DNA of 64,000 nucleotides from JACQAP01 sp035548375 (GTDB lineage Bacteria; Pseudomonadota; Gammaproteobacteria; Burkholderiales; JACQAP01): NCBI GenBank assembly GCA_035548375.1, contig DASZTG010000022.1:1-64000 (forward strand), in the 5' to 3' direction. This document shows positions 10,901 to 19,407 of the stretch, piece by piece. The notes under the pieces are model-generated. The model saw only the letters and a program-made list of their open reading frames with translations, had not been told where the DNA came from and made no database searches. The position numbers and the translations under genes were made by a program. How positions within the stretch are numbered: position 1 is the first letter of the stretch; the number at the start of each line of letters is the position of its first letter.

Positions 10901-11464
10901 CTAGAGCAGCGTTGCGCCCTCGCTGCGGCCGTGGTCGGTCCTGCGATCGAGCTCCTCGTCGAGCTTCTGGTACTTCTCGACCACCATCCGGGCGGCGTCG
11001 TTTGCCGTATCGGTGAGGGCTTCGCAATTGCTGGCTGGCCTGGTCGCGAGGATCGCCGCCTCGATTTCCTTCGCCGCCTTCATGCCGTGTTCCTTGTGCT
11101 CGTCCTCGTGGCGCTGCAGCGCCTGCGTGAATTTCGTCCATGCCGCCCGCAGTGAGTCAGACCCCTTGTCCTCGCCCCGCCATCTCGGCATGACCTGGGA
11201 GATGCCGATGGCGACCTGCGCCTTCGTCACCACGCAGACATTTCCCTTTTGCTCCTTGGCGAACCGCCACTGCGCATCCCAGCTGGTCTTGCCGGCGTAA
11301 TGCTTGCCGTCCGCGCCGACCGGACCCGTCTGGTCGACCTGGGCGGCGAGCACGGTCGCCGACGGTCCGTCGATGTAGTAGTAGCTCGTATGCATGCGGA
11401 CGATCGGTTCCGCCGCAGCGGGCAATGATGCCAGCAGGCCAAGCACGGGCAGGATCTTGCGCAT
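10901..11464 (-). CDS. Secreted DUF922-type putative zinc protease
   Basis: This 187-residue protein begins MRKILPVLGLLASLPAAAEP, a Sec signal peptide with cleavage after AAA or AAAE. The mature part resembles DUF922: SYYYIDGPSATVLAAQVDQT, a WDAQWRF stretch, then QRHEDEHKEHG with an HEDEH (HExxH) motif at 119-123. HExxH and the family suggest a periplasmic zinc-dependent protease; no activity is established for this family to my knowledge. The ATG has AAGGAG 12 nt upstream, and a TATACT -10 lies at 11528-11523 on the minus strand. It is convergent with hemH and divergent from grpE. Confidence 0.75.
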   Translation of the reverse strand: MRKILPVLGLLASLPAAAEPIVRMHTSYYYIDGPSATVLAAQVDQTGPVGADGKHYAGKTSWDAQWRFAKEQKGNVCVVTKAQVAIGISQVMPRWRGEDKGSDSLRAAWTKFTQALQRHEDEHKEHGMKAAKEIEAAILATRPASNCEALTDTANDAARMVVEKYQKLDEELDRRTDHGRSEGATLL

Positions 11465-11555
11465 TCCCTGGGCACTCCTTTGATGTGGACGCGGGCTGGC
11501 GCCCGGCGAATCGAGGGGCGCCAGTATAAGCCAGGCTTTTTTTGGCAGGCGGGGG

Positions 11556-11580
11556 TTGAAAGGTCGCTGGCCACCCCCAG
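11556..11580 (+). promoter_or_regulatory. Sigma-32 (heat-shock) promoter of grpE
   Basis: TTGAAA at 11556-11561, a 13-nt spacer, then CCCCAG at 11575-11580, followed by TT. This fits the RpoH consensus CTTGAAA-N(12-14)-CCCCATNT. Expected transcription start is about 11587, giving a leader of roughly 28 nt that includes the strong AGGAGGTG ribosome binding site. Confidence 0.7.
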
Positions 11581-11614
11581 TTGCCCTCCGATATCCGTAT
11601 CAGGAGGTGTGTGC

Positions 11615-12166
11615 ATGCAGGACCAGAACGACATCGACCAGGGGCAGGACCTTGGACAGGAGCCCGGCATGCCGCCGGACGAGTCCGCAGGCAGCGGCTC
11701 CATCCCGGCGCTCGAGGCACAACTCGCCAAGGCCGAAGCCGCGGCGCAGGAACACCGTGACGCGTGGATGCGCGCGCGCGCGGAATCCGACAACATTCGC
11801 AAGCGTGCGCAGAGCGACCTGGCGAACGCCCACAAATTCGCGCTGGAGAGTTTTTCCGCCGAGCTGATCCCGGTGCGGGACAGCCTGGAGGCGGCCCTCT
11901 CCAGCACCAACGCCACGCCCGATGCGCTCAGGAGCGGGGTCGAACTCACGCTGAAGCAGCTCGCGGCAGCGTTCGAGAAATTTTCGATCAAGGAAATCAA
12001 TCCCTTGGGCGAAAAATTCGATCCGCACAAGCATCAAAGCATCAACATGGTGGAATCCGACGCGGAACCCAATACCGTAGTCGGCGTGCTGCAGAAGGGC
12101 TACAGCCTGAACGACCGGATCCTGCGCCCGGCACTGGTGAGCATCGCCAGGCCGCGGGCAAATTGA
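11615..12166 (+). CDS. grpE: Nucleotide exchange factor GrpE
   Basis: GrpE releases ADP from DnaK. The start is the ATG at 11615 giving MQDQNDIDQGQDLGQEPGMP, five bases after AGGAGGTG; the upstream frame extension is antisense to neighbouring non-coding DNA. It has 183 residues: an acidic disordered N-terminus, a long helix (about 35-90, IPALEAQLAKAEAAAQEHRD...) forming the dimer coiled coil, and the C-terminal beta domain with NPLGEKFDPHKHQSINMVES and VVGVLQKGYSLNDRILRPAL. A sigma-32-like promoter lies upstream and dnaK follows after 98 nt. Confidence 0.96.
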   Translation: MQDQNDIDQGQDLGQEPGMPPDESAGSGSIPALEAQLAKAEAAAQEHRDAWMRARAESDNIRKRAQSDLANAHKFALESFSAELIPVRDSLEAALSSTNATPDALRSGVELTLKQLAAAFEKFSIKEINPLGEKFDPHKHQSINMVESDAEPNTVVGVLQKGYSLNDRILRPALVSIARPRAN

Positions 12167-12264
12167 TGCGCGCGTCCGCTTGATAATCCGGCCGGAAGAC
12201 CAAACCTTCGAAGACAAAGGCATTTTTACTTTCGAGCAGTCACTTTTCGAACAAAGGAACCAAC

Positions 12265-14199
12265 ATGGCAAAAATCATCGGCATTGACCTCGGCACCACG
12301 AACTCGTGCGTCGCCGTCATGGAAAGCGGCCAACCGAAGGTCATCGAAAATTCCGAGGGCGCCCGCACGACCCCGTCCATCGTCGCCTACATGGAAGACG
12401 GCGAGGTCCTGGTCGGCGCGCCGGCGAAGCGCCAGGCCGTCACCAACCCGAAGAACACGCTGTTCGCGGTCAAGCGGCTGATCGGCCGGCGCTTCACGGA
12501 AAAGGAAGTGCAGAAGGACATCGACCTGATGCCCTACAAGATCGTGCAGAACAGCAACGGCGACGCCTGGATCGAGCAGCGCGGCAAGAAGATCGCACCG
12601 CCGGAAATTTCCGCGCAGGTTCTCATCAAGATGAAGAAGACCGCCGAGGATTACCTTGGCGAACCGGTCACGGAAGCAGTCATCACGGTGCCGGCCTACT
12701 TCAACGACTCCCAGCGCCAGGCCACAAAGGATGCGGGCCGCATCGCCGGCCTCGAAGTCAAGCGCATCATCAACGAGCCCACGGCGGCCGCGCTGGCGTT
12801 CGGCATGGACAAGAAGGAAGGCGATCGCAAGATCGCGGTCTATGACCTGGGCGGCGGCACGTTCGACATTTCCATCATCGAGATCGCGGAAGTCGACAAG
12901 GAACACCAGTTCGAGGTGCTTTCCACGAACGGCGACACCTTCCTGGGCGGCGAGGACTTCGACCAGCGCCTGATGGACTACCTGGCCGACGAATTCAAGA
13001 AGGACCAGGGCATCGACCTGCGCAACGACGTGCTCGCGCTGCAACGCCTGAAGGAAGCGGCCGAGAAGGCGAAGATCGAGCTGTCCTCCAGCCAGCAGAC
13101 CGAGGTTAACCTGCCCTACATCACGGCGGACGCTTCCGGCCCGAAACACCTGGCGATCAAGATCACGCGCGCCAAGCTCGAAAGCCTGGTCGAGGAGCTC
13201 ATCGCCCGCACCGTGGAGCCGTGCCGTCTCGCAATCAAGGATGCCGGCGTGAAGCTCGACGACATTTCCGACGTGATCCTCGTCGGCGGCATGACGCGCA
13301 TGCCGAAGGTGCAGGACAAGGTCAAGGAAATCTTCGGCAAGGAACCGCGCAAGGACGTCAACCCGGACGAGGCCGTGGCAGTCGGCGCCGCGATCCAGGC
13401 CGGCGTGCTGCAAGGCGAGGTCAAGGATGTCCTGCTGCTCGACGTGACGCCGCTTTCGCTGGGCATCGAGACGCTGGGCGGCGTGATGACCAAGCTCATT
13501 CAGAAGAACACGACGGTGCCCACCAAGGCACAGCAGGTGTTCTCGACCGCGGACGACAACCAGACCGCGGTGACCATCCACGTGCTGCAGGGCGAGCGCG
13601 AGATGTCCTCGGGCAACAAGAGCCTCGGCCAGTTCAACCTGTCCGACATTCCGCCGTCACCGCGCGGCATGCCGCAGATCGAGGTCACGTTCGACATCGA
13701 CGCCAACGGCATCCTGCACGTGTCGGCCAAGGACAAGGCCACCGGCAAGGAAAACAAGATCAAGATCCAGGCGAACTCGGGCCTGAAGGAAGACGAGATC
13801 CAGCGCATGGTCAAGGATGCCGAGGAGCACGCCGACGACGACCGCAAGGCGCGCGAGCTGGTTGACGCGCGAAACCAGGCTGATACGCTGATCCATGCCG
13901 TGAAAAAATCCGTCGCGGAGCACGGCGACAAGGTCGGCGCGGACGAGAAGGCGAAGATCGAGGCCGCGATCAAGGATGCGGAGGAGGCCATCAAGGGCTC
14001 CGACAAGGACGCGATCGAGGCGAAGACCAAGGCGCTCGGCGAGGTGTCGCACAAGCTGGCCGAGAAAATGTACGCGCAGCAGCAGCCCGGTGCCGAGGGT
14101 GCCGCGCAGCAACAGCCCGGAGCCGGCGGCGGCAAGGCCGACGACAGCAACGTGGTCGATGCCGAGTTCGAGGAAGTGAAGGACAAGAAATCCGCCTGA
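12265..14199 (+). CDS. dnaK: Molecular chaperone DnaK (Hsp70)
   Basis: DnaK is the ATP-driven Hsp70 of the cytoplasm. It has 644 residues (E. coli 638). The nucleotide-binding domain opens with IIGIDLGTTNSCVAVMESGQ, includes VPAYFNDSQRQATKDAGRIA, the AVYDLGGGTFDISIIEIAEV phosphate loop and VILVGGMTRMPKVQDKVKEI. The linker DVLLLDVTPLSLGIETLGG leads into the substrate-binding domain and a helical lid, and the protein ends in a Gln/Gly-rich tail and EEVKDKK, the acidic C-terminus. AGGA precedes the ATG by seven bases. I found no separate heat-shock promoter in the 98-nt gap after grpE. Confidence 0.99.
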   Translation: MAKIIGIDLGTTNSCVAVMESGQPKVIENSEGARTTPSIVAYMEDGEVLVGAPAKRQAVTNPKNTLFAVKRLIGRRFTEKEVQKDIDLMPYKIVQNSNGDAWIEQRGKKIAPPEISAQVLIKMKKTAEDYLGEPVTEAVITVPAYFNDSQRQATKDAGRIAGLEVKRIINEPTAAALAFGMDKKEGDRKIAVYDLGGGTFDISIIEIAEVDKEHQFEVLSTNGDTFLGGEDFDQRLMDYLADEFKKDQGIDLRNDVLALQRLKEAAEKAKIELSSSQQTEVNLPYITADASGPKHLAIKITRAKLESLVEELIARTVEPCRLAIKDAGVKLDDISDVILVGGMTRMPKVQDKVKEIFGKEPRKDVNPDEAVAVGAAIQAGVLQGEVKDVLLLDVTPLSLGIETLGGVMTKLIQKNTTVPTKAQQVFSTADDNQTAVTIHVLQGEREMSSGNKSLGQFNLSDIPPSPRGMPQIEVTFDIDANGILHVSAKDKATGKENKIKIQANSGLKEDEIQRMVKDAEEHADDDRKARELVDARNQADTLIHAVKKSVAEHGDKVGADEKAKIEAAIKDAEEAIKGSDKDAIEAKTKALGEVSHKLAEKMYAQQQPGAEGAAQQQPGAGGGKADDSNVVDAEFEEVKDKKSA

Positions 14200-14225
14200 G
14201 GTTCAACGCGGGCGCAGCGGTAAGC

Positions 14226-14257
14226 GGGGGTGAGCCGGACACGGTTCACCCCCTTTT
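14226..14257 (+). terminator. Intrinsic terminator after dnaK
   Basis: GGGGGTGAGCCG and CGGTTCACCCCC form a 12-bp stem with one G-U pair and a GACA loop, followed directly by TTTTGTGT. It begins 27 nt after the dnaK stop and separates dnaK from dnaJ, so dnaJ depends on read-through or its own promoter. Confidence 0.85.
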
Positions 14258-14361
14258 GTGTCGATTTTTGCGGCGTAGTCGTAGTGGTGTCGCCTTGCGC
14301 GGCAACGGTTGGCAATGCGGGCGATAAACGTCGGGGATAGCAAGGCGGCGAGACAAAATAA

Positions 14362-15483
14362 ATGGCAAAACGCGACTACTACGAAGTGCTGGGGGTAAAT
14401 CGCGATGCCTCGGAAGAGGACATCAAGAAGGCCTACCGCAAGCTGGCGATGAAATTCCATCCGGACCGCAATCCGGACAATCCCAAAGCTGAAGAGCAGT
14501 TCAAGGAAGCCAAGGAAGCCTACGAAATCCTCTGCGATTCGGCGAAGCGCGCGGCCTACGACCAGTACGGCCACGCCGGCGTGGACCCGCAGTCCCACAT
14601 GGGCGCCGGTGCTGCCGGCTTCGGCGGCTTCGCCGACGCCTTCGGCGACATCTTCGGCGATATCTTTGGCGGCGGCGGCCGCGGGCGCTCGAACGTCTAT
14701 CGCGGCGCGGACCTGCGCTACAACCTGGAAATTTCGCTGGAAGAAGCCGCGCGCGGCACGGAGACGCGCATCCGCATCCCGACCATGGAGGAATGCGAGA
14801 CCTGCAAGGGCTCGGGTGCCAAGCCCGGCAGCCAGCCGGTCACCTGCCCGACTTGCAACGGCCAGGGCCAGGTGCGCATGACGCAGGGCTTTTTCTCGAT
14901 CCAGCAAACCTGCCCGAAGTGCCATGGCAGCGGCAAGGTGGTGCAAAACCCCTGCCCGACCTGCAGCGGCGCCGGGCGGCTGAAGAAGCAAAAGACGCTG
15001 TCCGTGAAAATCCCGCCGGGAGTCGACGAGGGCGATCGCATCCGCCTGTCGGGCGAAGGCGAAGCCGGCGTCAACGGCGGCCCGCCCGGCGACCTGTACG
15101 TGGTCATGCACATCCGTGCGCACGACGTGTTCTCGCGCGAGGGAAACGATCTGCATTGCGAGATGCCGGTCAGCTTCACCAAGGCCGCGCTCGGCGGCGA
15201 GATCGAGATTCCCACGCTGGACGGCTACGCCAAGATCAAGGTGCCGGCCGAAACGCAGTCCGGCAAGGTGTTCCGCCTGCGTGGCAAGGGCATCAAGGGC
15301 GTGCGCAGCCAGTCCTTCGGCGACCTGCTTTGCCACGTGGTGGTCGAGACGCCCGTCAATCTCACGTCGCGCCAGAAGGAATTGCTGCACGAGCTCGAGA
15401 AGATCAACGACAGCGACGGCGGCCGGCACAATCCGCGCGCGAAGGGCTGGATGGACAAGGTGCGCGAGTTCTTCGAGCCCTGA
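14362..15483 (+). CDS. dnaJ: Chaperone protein DnaJ (Hsp40)
   Basis: DnaJ delivers unfolded substrates to DnaK and stimulates its ATPase. It has 373 residues. The J domain (1-70) has HPD at 33-35 in MKFHPDRNPDNPKAEEQFKE. A Gly/Phe-rich linker follows (about 75-115, GFGGFADAFGDIFGDIFGGG). Four CxxCxGxG zinc motifs lie between about 145 and 205: CETCKGSG, CPTCNGQG, CPKCHGSG, CPTCSGAG. The C-terminal substrate domains contain PPGVDEGDRIRLSGEGEAG and ALGGEIEIPTLDG. The ribosome binding site is poor (GACAAAATAAATG), consistent with lower expression than dnaK. Confidence 0.98.
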   Translation: MAKRDYYEVLGVNRDASEEDIKKAYRKLAMKFHPDRNPDNPKAEEQFKEAKEAYEILCDSAKRAAYDQYGHAGVDPQSHMGAGAAGFGGFADAFGDIFGDIFGGGGRGRSNVYRGADLRYNLEISLEEAARGTETRIRIPTMEECETCKGSGAKPGSQPVTCPTCNGQGQVRMTQGFFSIQQTCPKCHGSGKVVQNPCPTCSGAGRLKKQKTLSVKIPPGVDEGDRIRLSGEGEAGVNGGPPGDLYVVMHIRAHDVFSREGNDLHCEMPVSFTKAALGGEIEIPTLDGYAKIKVPAETQSGKVFRLRGKGIKGVRSQSFGDLLCHVVVETPVNLTSRQKELLHELEKINDSDGGRHNPRAKGWMDKVREFFEP

Positions 15484-15510
15484 ATCTCACGGGGAACATG
15501 GATACAAAAT

Positions 15511-15536
15511 AAATGGGCCGCAATTGCGGCCCATTT
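15511..15536. terminator. Bidirectional terminator between dnaJ and cysS
   Basis: A perfect 26-nt palindrome runs from AAATGGGCCGC through AATT to GCGGCCCATTT. It sits 27 nt after the dnaJ stop and 30 nt after the cysS stop on the opposite strand, and both arms end in T-rich tails. Confidence 0.8.
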
Positions 15537-15566
15537 ACTTACTTGTGACCTCCCGGAAGGCGACGC

Positions 15567-16982
15567 CTACTTGCGTCGCCACGTTGTACCGGCAGAGCCG
15601 TCTTCGAGGACGATGCCCGAAGCAAGTAACTCATCTCGAATGCGATCTGATTCTGCGAAATCTTTCGCATCTCTGGCTGCACGTCTTTTTTCTATCAGCC
15701 GTTCAATCGATTCTGCGGTATGGGATACGACTCCCGATCCATTCGCTAACGCCTCACCCGCCTTGATGTTTCCCGACCCAACGATTCCCTGCAAAAATTG
15801 TCCTGGATCGCGCTGAAGCAAACCGAGCAAGCCGCCCATCGATCTCAACAATCCGGCAGTTTCTCCCGACTTGTCGCGGTTGACTTCATTGGCCAGGTCA
15901 AACAGCACTGCGATCGCTTCCGGCGTATTGAAGTCGTCGTTCATCGCGTCGCGGAAACGCGCTGCGTGGACGCTGTTCCAGTCGATGGCCACCTGCGCGG
16001 GAGGGACCGTTTTCAGCGCCGTATAAAGACGCGTCAATGAGCTTTTCGCATCGTCGAGATGCTGGTCCGAATAATTCAACGGGCTGCGATATTGCGCGCG
16101 CGCGATGAAAAAGCGCACAACCTCCGCGTCGTACTTCGCGAGGATTTCGCGCACGGTGAAGAAATTGCCGAGCGACTTCGACATCTTCTCGTCGTCCACG
16201 CGCACGAAGCCGTTGTGCATCCAGTAATTCACGAACGTGTGCCCGTGCGCGCCTTCCGATTGCGCGATCTCGTTCTCGTGATGCGGGAATTGCAGGTCCT
16301 GGCCGCCGCCGTGCAGGTCGAAGTGATCGCCGAGCAGGCGTTCGCTCATGGCGGAACACTCTATATGCCAGCCGGGACGCCCCTTGCCCCAGGGCGAATC
16401 CCAGTACGGCTCGCCGGACTTCGCCGACTTCCACAGCACGAAGTCGAGCGGATCGCGCTTGTTCGGATCGACGTCGACGCGTTCGCCGGCCTGTAATTCA
16501 TCGAGCGACTTGCCGGAAAGTTTTCCATAGCCGGGAAATTCGCGGACCGCATAGTAGACGTCGCCGTTTCGCGCCTGGTAGGCCTTCTTCTTCGCGACCA
16601 GTTGTCCGATCAGGTCGAGCATCCCGGGTACGTTGTCCGTCGCGCGCGGCTCGTGATCGGGCTTGCGCACGCCGAGCGCCGCGGCATCCTCGTCCATGGC
16701 ACGAATGAAGCGGCCGGTGAGCGCGTCTATCGGCTCGTTGTTTTCCGCGGCACGCCGGATGATCTTGTCGTCGATGTCGGTGATGTTGCGCACATAGGTG
16801 ACGTCGTAGCCGGAGGCTTCCAGCCAGCGGTTCACGATGTCGAACACCACCATGACGCGAGCATGGCCGAGGTGGCAGTAGTCGTACACCGTCATGCCGC
16901 AGACGTACATGCCGGCCTTGCCCGGAACGATCGGCACGAAAGATTCTTTTGTGCGGGACAGCGAGTTGTATATTTTCAGCAT
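15567..16982 (-). CDS. cysS: Cysteinyl-tRNA synthetase
   Basis: CysRS charges tRNA-Cys. It has 471 residues (E. coli 461). Class I motifs are HLGH at 37-40 and KMSKS at 266-270; the active-site zinc ligands C28, C209, H234 and E238 are all present. The C-terminal third (about residues 364-464, bases 15590-15890) uses codons rare elsewhere in this window, such as ATA, AGA, TTA and CGA, suggesting a recombined segment. The reading frame is intact. It is convergent with dnaJ and divergent from the TPR gene at 17131. Confidence 0.97.
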   Translation of the reverse strand: MLKIYNSLSRTKESFVPIVPGKAGMYVCGMTVYDYCHLGHARVMVVFDIVNRWLEASGYDVTYVRNITDIDDKIIRRAAENNEPIDALTGRFIRAMDEDAAALGVRKPDHEPRATDNVPGMLDLIGQLVAKKKAYQARNGDVYYAVREFPGYGKLSGKSLDELQAGERVDVDPNKRDPLDFVLWKSAKSGEPYWDSPWGKGRPGWHIECSAMSERLLGDHFDLHGGGQDLQFPHHENEIAQSEGAHGHTFVNYWMHNGFVRVDDEKMSKSLGNFFTVREILAKYDAEVVRFFIARAQYRSPLNYSDQHLDDAKSSLTRLYTALKTVPPAQVAIDWNSVHAARFRDAMNDDFNTPEAIAVLFDLANEVNRDKSGETAGLLRSMGGLLGLLQRDPGQFLQGIVGSGNIKAGEALANGSGVVSHTAESIERLIEKRRAARDAKDFAESDRIRDELLASGIVLEDGSAGTTWRRK

Positions 16983-17049
16983 TGGACGGGGAAACTGCGG
17001 TAAAGCGCCGTAGTCGGAAATGCGGGGTGCAAGAGGCCTTATTTCCGGA

Positions 17050-17078
17050 TTGTGGAGGTTCCGGCCTGCTGGTAGAAT
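17050..17078 (+). promoter_or_regulatory. Putative sigma-70 promoter of the TPR/L,D-transpeptidase run
   Basis: TTGTGG at 17050-17055, a 17-nt spacer and TAGAAT at 17073-17078. The start would fall near 17085 in an AT-rich leader before the gene at 17131. The -35 matches only 3-4 of 6. Confidence 0.4.
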
Positions 17079-17130
17079 CTGCTATTAATTACAATAACCT
17101 ACCGTTCCTTATTGAGGTAAAGTTTAGCAC

Positions 17131-18114
17131 ATGGGCCGAATCCTCCTGATCGCGATGGGTACCGTCCTGCTGCTGGCTTCGCAGCCACAGGCCGGCTTTG
17201 CCGCCAGCTACGACGATGCCAGCAAGGCGTTCAAGCAGGGCAACTACGCCGACGCGCTGGAAAAGGTGGAAACGGTCATCGCCGCCAACCCCCGGGACGC
17301 GCGCGCACGCTTCCTCAAGGGCCTGATCCTGACCGAGCAGAACAAGCCGGCGGACGCCATCAAGGTATTCACCGCGCTCACCGAGGACTATCCCGAGTTG
17401 CCGGAGCCCTACAACAACCTGGCCGTGCTCTACGCCTCGCAGGGGCAATACGAAAAAGCCCGCAAATCGCTGGAAATGGCCATCCGCACGCATCCGAGCT
17501 ACGCGATCGCGCACGAGAACCTCGGGGACGTCTACGCGAAAATGGCGAGCGAAGCCTACGACAAGGCCTTGCAGCTCGATAGAAGCAACGCCGCCGCCCA
17601 GACCAAGCTCGCCATGATCAAGGACTTGTTCTCGGGCAGCGTCGTTCCCGGCAAGGGATCGCCCGAGACCGAAACCGCCGCGAATACGCCCGCGAACACG
17701 CCCGCGAGCACCCCGGACAAGCCGGCGGCGACTTCGACGAAGCCCGCCGCGTCGGTATTCACGCCCGCGAAAGGCGACCCGGAAGCGGTGCTGGCGGCCG
17801 TCAACGGCTGGGCCAAGGCGTGGTCCGGCAAGAATCCGGATGCCTACCTGGCCTACTACGCGCCCAATTTCCAGGTTCCCGGCGGCGAGGCGCGCGCGAA
17901 CTGGGAAACCACGCGGCGCGACCGCATCGTTCGGCCCAAGATGATCGAGGTCACCATCGGCTCTCCCAAGGTCACTTTCGATGCCAGCGGGCGCGCGATC
18001 GTGAAATTCCGCCAGGGCTACCGCTCCGATACCCTCAACACCTCCGGTGCCAAGACCCTCCTGCTCGTCAAGAACAGCGACCGCTGGCAGATCCTCCAGG
18101 AAAGAATGAATTAG
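17131..18114 (+). CDS. Periplasmic TPR protein with C-terminal NTF2-like (Csd6-type) domain
   Basis: The product is 327 residues with a signal peptide (MGRILLIAMGTVLLLASQPQ, cleavage near AGFAA). Residues about 25-165 contain three to four tetratricopeptide repeats, for example YDDASKAFKQGNYADALEKV and YNNLAVLYASQGQYEKARKS. A Thr/Pro/Ala-rich linker (about 175-210) joins a C-terminal domain of the NTF2/SnoaL type (VNGWAKAWSGKNPDAYLAYY, ending RWQILQERMN). A recognisably similar domain ends the L,D-transpeptidase encoded next. The two genes overlap by one base (TAGTG), so they are translationally coupled and probably work together on peptidoglycan. GAGG lies 15 nt before the ATG; an ATG at 17155 is an alternative start. 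Confidence 0.8.
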   Translation: MGRILLIAMGTVLLLASQPQAGFAASYDDASKAFKQGNYADALEKVETVIAANPRDARARFLKGLILTEQNKPADAIKVFTALTEDYPELPEPYNNLAVLYASQGQYEKARKSLEMAIRTHPSYAIAHENLGDVYAKMASEAYDKALQLDRSNAAAQTKLAMIKDLFSGSVVPGKGSPETETAANTPANTPASTPDKPAATSTKPAASVFTPAKGDPEAVLAAVNGWAKAWSGKNPDAYLAYYAPNFQVPGGEARANWETTRRDRIVRPKMIEVTIGSPKVTFDASGRAIVKFRQGYRSDTLNTSGAKTLLLVKNSDRWQILQERMN

Positions 18115-19346
18115 TGAACGGTTCGTCGCGACGCAGCCAGGCCGGATCCCGCCAGACATTTGCCCAGGCCCTGGTGGCCATCGTCGCCGCCAGCGCTTCC
18201 TTTGCCTGGGCGATGACCATTACGCCTGCGCCGATCGCGCGCCAGATCACCGCACCGGAGGCCATGCTGGTGCGGGCGCTGCTCGACATCAGCGACAGCA
18301 AGTTCTCGTCGGCCTTCGACCAGATCGACAGCCTGCTTTCGTCCAATCCGAATTTCCGGCTGGCACAATTGATCAAGGGCGACCTGCTGCTGGCGCGCGC
18401 GCGGCCGATCAATTCGATAGGCAACGCATCCGGCGCATCGGCCGAGCAGGTGGCGGGCCTGCGTGATGAGGCCAGGATCCGCCTGCTGCGCTCGCAGATC
18501 GAGCCGTCTTCCGAGGTGGCGCCGCGCTACCTGCTGCAGCTTCCGGAAAAGCAGAAGCTGGCGCTGGTGCTCGACTCGACCAAGTCGACGCTGTTCGTGT
18601 TCGAGAATTCGGGCAAGACGCCGCGCTACGTCGCGGACTATTACGTCACCATCGGCAAGAACGGCCTGGAGAAATTCCGCGAAGGCGACAAGCGCACGCC
18701 GGTCGGCGTCTACCACGTGGTCAGCCAGTTGCCGAAGGACAAGCTGACGGCCTTCTACGGCAGCGGCGCCTATCCGATCAGCTATCCGAACGAATGGGAC
18801 CAGTTGCGCGGGCGCGACGGCCACGGCATCTGGCTGCACGGCACGCCGCGCGATACCTACAGCCGGCCGCCGCGCGCGAGCGACGGCTGCATCGTGCTGA
18901 CCAACCAGGACCTCGAAACGCTGGCTGCAAAGCTCCAGATCGGCTCGACGCCCATCGTCATCGCCGACTCGATCGACTGGGCGAAACCGCGCGAGATCGA
19001 GTCCCTGCGTTCGGACTTGTCCAGCTCGATCGAAAGCTGGCGCCGTGACTGGGAAAGCCGCAGCACCGATGCCTATCTGGGACACTATGCGCACAAATTC
19101 ATGTCCAACGGCATGAACCTGTCGGCATGGGCGGCGCAGAAGCGCCAGGTCAACGCCGGCAAGAACTGGATCAAGGTGCGGATTTCCGACCTGTCCATCC
19201 TGCTCTACCCGGGCAAGGAAGAAATCGCCGTGGCGACCTTCGAACAGTCCTACGACAGCAACAACCTCTCCAATCGCATGATGAAGCGCCAGTACTGGAT
19301 ACGCGAGAACAACAAGTGGCGCATCGTCTACGAAGGCGCGGCCTAG
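18114..19346 (+). CDS. Csd6-like L,D-transpeptidase/L,D-carboxypeptidase with NTF2-like tail
   Basis: I start it at the GTG sharing its G with the upstream TAG, for 410 residues with a signal peptide ending near SFAWA (32). The YkuD catalytic domain spans about 145-285; the active site reads HGIWLHGTPRDTYSRPPRAS then DGCIVL, giving His242 and nucleophile Cys259. The Arg that usually follows (S/T)xGC(I/V) is replaced by Val. Residues about 300-410 form an NTF2-like domain. This layout is that of Helicobacter Csd6, reported as an L,D-carboxypeptidase, so trimming of peptide stems is as likely as 3-3 crosslinking. Confidence 0.82.
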   Translation: MNGSSRRSQAGSRQTFAQALVAIVAASASFAWAMTITPAPIARQITAPEAMLVRALLDISDSKFSSAFDQIDSLLSSNPNFRLAQLIKGDLLLARARPINSIGNASGASAEQVAGLRDEARIRLLRSQIEPSSEVAPRYLLQLPEKQKLALVLDSTKSTLFVFENSGKTPRYVADYYVTIGKNGLEKFREGDKRTPVGVYHVVSQLPKDKLTAFYGSGAYPISYPNEWDQLRGRDGHGIWLHGTPRDTYSRPPRASDGCIVLTNQDLETLAAKLQIGSTPIVIADSIDWAKPREIESLRSDLSSSIESWRRDWESRSTDAYLGHYAHKFMSNGMNLSAWAAQKRQVNAGKNWIKVRISDLSILLYPGKEEIAVATFEQSYDSNNLSNRMMKRQYWIRENNKWRIVYEGAA

Positions 19347-19407
19347 GACCGGCGGCACCGCCGAATCGCAAGCAAGGTTCGATCAATCGCAGTCTCAAGG
19401 AACACCG

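Noticed and set aside
12167..12264. Heat-shock promoter before dnaK
   Set aside because: CTTGATA at about 12180 has no CCCCAT-type -10 at the right distance.
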